From the NCBI GenBank assembly GCA_035610835.1, contig CM069447.1, positions 19,254,043 to 19,318,042 on the forward strand: a stretch of 64,000 bases of DNA. Direction: 5' to 3'. Position numbers and translations under genes: made by a program. A model generated the notes under the pieces. That model saw nothing but the letters and a program-made list of their open reading frames with translations. It was not told the DNA's origin and searched no databases. Shown here piece after piece: positions 58,968 through 64,000 of this stretch (positions are counted from its first letter, which is position 1; each line of letters starts with the position of its first letter). This DNA is from Ophiura sarsii. Taxonomy: Eukaryota; Echinodermata; Ophiuroidea; Amphilepidida; Ophiuridae.

Positions 58968-59268
58968 AAATGAGGAGTGATTTGGTGGTGCGCCCCCCCC
59001 CATATGTATCGATCATTTATTATTGACGTGCCAGACAGTATGGGACAGGAAGGCAAAATTAATGACTTGATTCAGTCAATTTATTCCTTTCACATAATCA
59101 TTTAAATTTGAATTACATAAATGAGGAGTGATTTGGTGGTGCGCCCCCCATATGTATCGATCATTTATTATTGACGTGCCAGACAGTATGGGACAGGAAG
59201 GCAAAATTAATGACTTGATTCAGTCAATTTATTCCTTTCACATAATCATTTAACTTTCAATATTTTAA
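58968..59268. repeat. 151-bp tandem duplication
   Basis: AAATGAGGAGTGATTTGGTG starts at 58968 and 59119. The two units are almost identical through CATATGTATCGATCATTTAT and GGCAAAATTAATGACTTG. C- and G-runs follow at 59290-59312 and 59346-59363. Confidence 0.92.
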
Positions 59269-60054
59269 TTCATGACACTGAGATGGGGCATAAATTGACC
59301 CCCCCCCCCCCCACTTCCCACTTACACACATCAATGTTTATTTCTGGGGGGGGGGGGGGGGGGCAAAACTAGGATGATTACTTTCTTTCACTTTTTTTCT
59401 TCTTTCTAGCTACTCTCAAATGTTCTTGTTTTTTCTTTAATGTTCAACAAATCTTAATTTCTTAAGTTCCGATGAATCAATACGCCGCACAAACGCTACC
59501 TGTCATACTCTCCCCCGTGTTGATAAGTAAAATGTGAAAATGAAGTTGTGACTTTACCTTACATTTTGGATTGTCACTTCTTCAATATTCGACTAATCCT
59601 AGCGTGCAATATCCCATATTAAAGAAGATAAATTTCTCAACAACTTTATAATTTAATATTTTTAGGTAGGATATATATTGTTAGAGTTAAAGCCCATTTA
59701 TTACCTGTATAGTTACTTTTTTTGATGACTGTATACACACACGAAGGCGAAGGACACATATACGCGTGCATAAAATGTTGCGCCTGTAAGTTACGTCACT
59801 GTCTCGTGATTGACAAACAGCACGTGATTGGTCAGTCTCAGTCTATACGGGGGTTTTCGTCAGAAATTCTAACACAAATTGTATTAGGATCAATTACACT
59901 TATCAATTGAAAGTTCTATTCCACAGACCTAGAACAGCATCTTATGTCAAATGGACTTTAAAAAAATCCATGTCCCATCAAAGGAATTATAATATAATTC
60001 ATGGCAAAATGTTTAAAAGTTATCAAATTTGGTTTTGTATTTTGTACTCTCGCC

Positions 60055-60353
60055 CTATACATGTATATCATCTTTCTGTGTGCCTAAAAAAACAATTAGA
60101 GGCGTTATATTGATATTTCTCAGAGTTGGGGCTGGTATACATCTAATATATAGTTGGATTTGTTTCCAGAAACTTGTAACAATATCACATTGGTATAGCA
60201 AGTGAAAAATAGTTTCCGTTTTGGAGTTGCAGAAACTGCAGTGATCATTATCTTTTATTTTTATTTTATAAAGCAAACGGTTTGTGCCCAATATGTTGTT
60301 TAGTATTCTGTACTGGAACCAATGAAGTGTTGCATCTTTTGTAATTTGCGCAA
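60055..60353 (-). pseudogene. L1/Tx1-like LINE C-terminal fragment
   Basis: Minus-strand frame reads TKDATLHWFQYRILNNILGT, then LLYKIKIKDNDHCSFCNSKT and ETIFHLLYQC..FW. The LGTN..L, CSFC, E(T)IFHL and C..FW pattern is the cysteine/histidine C-terminal domain that follows RT in L1/Tx1-type LINE ORF2 proteins. RT itself and the rest of the element are absent, so it is a 5'-truncated relic. A stop closes the frame at 60055. Residual similarity may extend downstream (minus sense) in another frame. Confidence 0.82.
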
Positions 60354-60766
60354 CAAACTATTTTTAGTAAGTATACTAATCCCCTACCTTAACAGTATTG
60401 ACAGCGTTACACATTTCTGGCCTTTTATATATCTAGAAATTTATATTTTAGGACACAATTGGGCTGAAAAATCTTGCATGATGGCATAATATTCCACCTT
60501 GGATTGGAAGCAAACACGTCAAATGCGATCAATATCAAGCTATTCCATTTAAATTTAAAATATACGCTTAACCTTAATCCTCCCAAAAGGGGATTGTAGA
60601 TTTCAAGTGACGTCACTCATGCTGGTAAGCCCATTTAAAAAGCACACTCCCTCTGGGGTAGATTAAGGGCGTGTCTTCCATTGTGGGTTTATGCATTTGA
60701 AAGACAATAGTCCACTGAAATCCAACTAAAGTACATGAACACAATTTCCAACAACCTTGTCCTTAA
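60354..60766. other. Non-genic stretch
   Basis: The GGATTAAG(G)..CGT(G)TCTTCCAT..GGTTTATG phrase near 60660-60692 resembles 32672-32705, indicating a dispersed repeat. No gene. Confidence 0.45.
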
Positions 60767-61122
60767 AGGTAGATGACCCGAACACATTCCGATTTTCAAT
60801 TTGAAGTTTTCTATTCTACATGAAAGGTCATCCTTAAAAAAGTCGTGTTCCAAAGTTTGAGTTGCATAGCTCTAATGGTTCTTATTTTAGACGCACAAGA
60901 TGCTGTGAACTGTACCCATTGAGTAGTACACAAACTATATCGGTGGTTACCACCATTTGCGGTAATTCGACGTTATTTCATCGATTTCTCCGTAATTATA
61001 CCGATTTAGGCCGTCAAATTTCAGTATGATGATGAGAAAAATACGAGCTTTCATATGATATGAACATCTCCGTATGTTTGAAATAATTCTGTGTTACGAA
61101 AATGTGATCGGGTCATCTACCT
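60767..61122. mobile_element. TTAA-flanked MITE with AGGTAGATGACCCGA termini
   Basis: A 356-bp element flanked by TTAA (60763-60766, 61123-61126). The left end AGGTAGATGACCCGAACACA and the right end inverted AGGTAGATGACCCGATCACA form the TIR. Non-coding, piggyBac/Kolobok-type duplication. Confidence 0.9.
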
Positions 61123-61126
61123 TTAA

Positions 61127-61974
61127 GTTTGACGGATCTTTTTAAACTTCAGCCGGTCGAAGCTCGTTAATCAGAAAACTCTCTCAAAATATTAAAAATA
61201 ATTCCAAAAGTTTCGAATCTTTCAAAACCAAATTGGTTTAAAATTCTAGAGTGGTCGGGCCTGTGTTAAAGGGATTACCGGTAATCTTATAAGCAGAGTT
61301 TCTCTCTTCCGTTGATTGGAATTCTCTTTGAGTTTTAAATTATTCACTTTGCATCTCCATATTCTTACACCATCTGAGATTATAATTAGGTAATCGCAAT
61401 AACTACTTGCTCTACCCTATAACAAGTATATAGTTTCTGAACTGAAATCTCATTAGAAATCAAAATATGCCATTGACATTTAGACAGAACCTAATGCTAA
61501 CATGATATGATTGACAATGTATGATTGAAAAATATCAACATTTTCATATTTTGATTAAAGCTCAATACTATTTTTATCCCTATCTATTTGGTTGTTAAGG
61601 GTTACTTTGTGAAATAATATACGATATCGGGAAGTAAATGAGCACCCTACCCTGATACAAACTGCATTTTTGAATCCGCGTATTTGAGATTTGAGAGCTT
61701 TCTAAAAATGTATAATTTTGCTATCATCAATTTTAAACAAATCCAACAAAAAAAATGTCTATTTGTAAAAACGGACTGTTGGCGAGCCCCATTTGTCGTC
61801 TATCAAATAAATGTTACCCCGTTCAATGTCACCACCTACCTACCGAGATATGATCAATTCAGTAACAAGAGTGCAAATCCAACCTTGGCTACTTTTGAAC
61901 AAGAAAATGACTTTAAACTGAAAAAACTGCCTTTGTTATTCCGATGGTGCTTTTAGGATACATGTCAATGTATG
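61127..61974. other. Non-genic stretch
   Basis: AT-rich, no gene or repeat recognised; a 90-codon ORF at 61684 has no motif. Confidence 0.4.
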
Positions 61975-62660
61975 TATTGCTGCTAGACACCAGGGTTACA
62001 ATAAATACACGTACGCGAAATTTTTTATGTGAAGCGTGATTCCGCTGCAAACCAGAAATGCATTTAATAATTTATCATAATTAAATTCAACCAGGTATAT
62101 AATACCTGAAGACTCCACTCCTCCACTTTTGACAAAGGGAGTTAATAGTCGAAACATTTTTAAAATGTATTTTATGATTTGAAATGCATAATCACCTGAT
62201 TTATAAATGTGTCTATATTAACAGTTCATGGTGACACATATAATTGACAAGTGAAAACCAGACCATAATTGGTTAGTTGATAGTTTTTACATTTTAAAAT
62301 GTACTTTGTGATTTAAACCATTAAATCATAACTCGAACTTTAAAGGTCACTCCATTCTATTGTGTCTGTAATTTTCAGTTCATAATGACACATAGAATAC
62401 TATTGTGAAAAATCAGACGACACTTGGTCGTTTACGCTCAAACTTTAAAGGTCACTCCATTCTATTGTGTCTGTAATTTTCAGTTCATAATGACACATAG
62501 AATAATAATGTGAAAGATCAGACGACACTTGGTCGTTTACGCTCAATTGTTATCCGTCGATAAACAATTATAAAAAATCATTGCATTGACATCCAAAATC
62601 AAATCAGATAATGTCCAATGTCCAAGAAAAATTTAGGGCGATTGAATTTGACCAGGTATT
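61975..62660. repeat. Long direct repeat, copy 1
   Basis: 686 bp reading the same, by eye throughout, as 63315-64000. It begins TATTGCTGCTAGACACCAGG. Inside it, a ~107-bp unit (AACTTTAAAGGTCACTCCAT...TTTACGCTCA) is tandemly duplicated at about 62337-62545. Confidence 0.95.
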
Positions 62661-63314
62661 TACCTGAGGAGGTTACAACCGAACATATTTTTCCCACCGC
62701 AATGGTACCAAGATAAACAAAAAATCATTGCATTGACATCCAAAATCAAATCAGATAATGTCCAATGTCCAAGAAAAATTTAGGGCGATTTAATTTAACC
62801 AGGTAGTACCTGAGGGAGTTATAAACCGAACATAATTTTTCCAACCGCAATGGTAACCAAGATAAACTGTTTACTAAAAAAGCTTTATTAATAAACATCC
62901 ATTTATCCAATATATATATTGTTCTCTGAAAAGTAAATATGATATTGACCTAAAACAATTATGAAGTGACTCGGGTGATCAAAAAGTGTATACCAAACCG
63001 CACTGTGCACTGTGAGTAAAAAACAACGACCTCTTGTAACGAGGGTGGGTGGGTGGGGAATTTTTATTTGATCCTTCTGGTTTGCAAACAGAATACGATA
63101 TGACCCGCCGAGGAAACAAGGAGAAAGGGGCCAAACCGGACGAGATATGCATGACTGAAACACAAAGCAAATTTCGCGGGCTGGCGAATCCCGACTCGGG
63201 ATTGGTTTAAAAACGTGAACCACGCCCGTCTGCAAAGGCCGTAAAACAAAAACGTGCCGGCAACCCTAGTGCATGAGCAATTCAGAATTATTTAGACGAG
63301 CAAAACAATTCGTT
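62661..63314. other. Spacer between the long direct repeats
   Basis: It begins with a second copy of the ~143-bp unit starting ATTGCATTGACATCCAAAAT (62580 and about 62727). The rest has overlapping minus-strand ORFs at 62903-63249 without a recognisable domain. Confidence 0.6.
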
Positions 63315-64000
63315 TATTGCTGCTAGACACCAGGGTTACAATAAATACACGTACGCGAAATTTTTTATGTGAAGCGTGATTCCGCTGCAAACCAGAAATG
63401 CATTTAATAATTTATCATAATTAAATTCAACCAGGTATATAATACCTGAAGACTCCACTCCTCCACTTTTGACAAAGGGAGTTAATAGTCGAAACATTTT
63501 TAAAATGTATTTTATGATTTGAAATGCATAATCACCTGATTTATAAATGTGTCTATATTAACAGTTCATGGTGACACATATAATTGACAAGTGAAAACCA
63601 GACCATAATTGGTTAGTTGATAGTTTTTACATTTTAAAATGTACTTTGTGATTTAAACCATTAAATCATAACTCGAACTTTAAAGGTCACTCCATTCTAT
63701 TGTGTCTGTAATTTTCAGTTCATAATGACACATAGAATACTATTGTGAAAAATCAGACGACACTTGGTCGTTTACGCTCAAACTTTAAAGGTCACTCCAT
63801 TCTATTGTGTCTGTAATTTTCAGTTCATAATGACACATAGAATAATAATGTGAAAGATCAGACGACACTTGGTCGTTTACGCTCAATTGTTATCCGTCGA
63901 TAAACAATTATAAAAAATCATTGCATTGACATCCAAAATCAAATCAGATAATGTCCAATGTCCAAGAAAAATTTAGGGCGATTGAATTTGACCAGGTATT
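63315..64000. repeat. Long direct repeat, copy 2, runs off the window
   Basis: Apparently identical to 61975-62660 up to the last base, so the true repeat is longer. Offset 1,340 bp. It may be a recent tandem duplication with a 1.34-kb unit, or an assembly artefact. Confidence 0.95.

Larger units (their letters stand above)
55800..59731. mobile_element. TA-flanked 3.9-kb element with ~138-bp TIRs, Tc1/mariner-like
   Basis: 55800-55937 and 59594-59731 are inverse complements with few differences. The ends read CAGTCATCAAAAAAAGTAAC and are bordered by TA (55798-55799, 59732-59733), as in Tc1/mariner. No transposase ORF is recognised; the interior instead holds a nested inverted repeat, G/C-runs and a tandem duplication. 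It could be a deletion derivative that acquired other DNA, or two solo ends in opposite orientation. Confidence 0.8.

Noticed and set aside
62903..63249. Overlapping minus-strand ORFs between the direct repeats
   Set aside because: Three overlapping frames with no recognisable domain; not supported as a gene.
61975..64000. LTR pair of a retrotransposon
   Set aside because: Only 654 bp separates the copies, with no primer-binding site, polypurine tract or pol sequence; tandem duplication is simpler.

Overview
The window is animal nuclear DNA: AT-rich and gene-poor, with spliceosomal introns inside a retroelement, LINE fragments, many terminal-inverted-repeat (TIR) elements and microsatellites. 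A tyrosine-recombinase retrotransposon of Ngaro/DIRS type, CR1-like and L1/Tx1-like LINE pieces, hAT, PIF/Harbinger-like, TTAA-type and Tc1-like elements, frequent ACATGTA words and TGACC-rich repeats together suggest a marine invertebrate. A deuterostome such as an ambulacrarian is plausible, but I cannot name a species. I see no prokaryotic operon, rRNA gene or CRISPR array.

The only gene I regard as a host gene is a single-exon class A (rhodopsin-like) peptide-type GPCR on the minus strand at 4749-5753. Nearly everything else is repeat DNA. Layout: 1-1025 short repeats and a 62-bp tandem array; 2792-3266 a large foldback; 4749-5753 the GPCR; 6608-7260 a ~162-bp satellite containing a 42-bp perfect palindrome; 10131-10658 a hAT-type element with a perfect 8-bp target duplication; 10686-15015 three neighbouring TIR elements filled with short self-complementary words; 16778-23678 a Ngaro-like retrotransposon with split direct repeats, two inferred gag introns, RT-RNase H and tyrosine recombinase; 24080-24613 a probable solo LTR; 25154-25299 a Harbinger-like MITE; 26885-28560 a decayed CR1-like LINE; 28757-29338 a second large foldback; 29426-30254 a second copy of the first hAT family; 34074-45569 a pair of matching TIRs 11.5 kb apart with word-rich arrays just inside each end; 39579-42510 a segmental duplication seeded with TTAA-type MITEs; 47404-47780 another hAT MITE; 49620-50567, 52118-52698 and 52805-53305 further word-array TIR elements; 55800-59731 a 3.9-kb TA-flanked element with ~138-bp TIRs; 60055-60353 an L1/Tx1-like LINE tail; 61975-64000 an apparently identical 686-bp direct repeat cut off by the window edge.

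The coding parts of the Ngaro element would act together: Gag packages RNA, RT-RNase H copies it, and the tyrosine recombinase integrates the circular DNA product, with the A1...B1-A2-B2 repeats used to rebuild the ends. This copy is broken by a gag frame change and an in-frame TGA in RNase H. The most unusual pattern is that at least five separate TIR families carry subterminal arrays of one short palindromic word each (ACGT, GATC, CGACGTCG, CTAG, TCG/CGA-type). This may reflect a shared transposase-binding or folding architecture.
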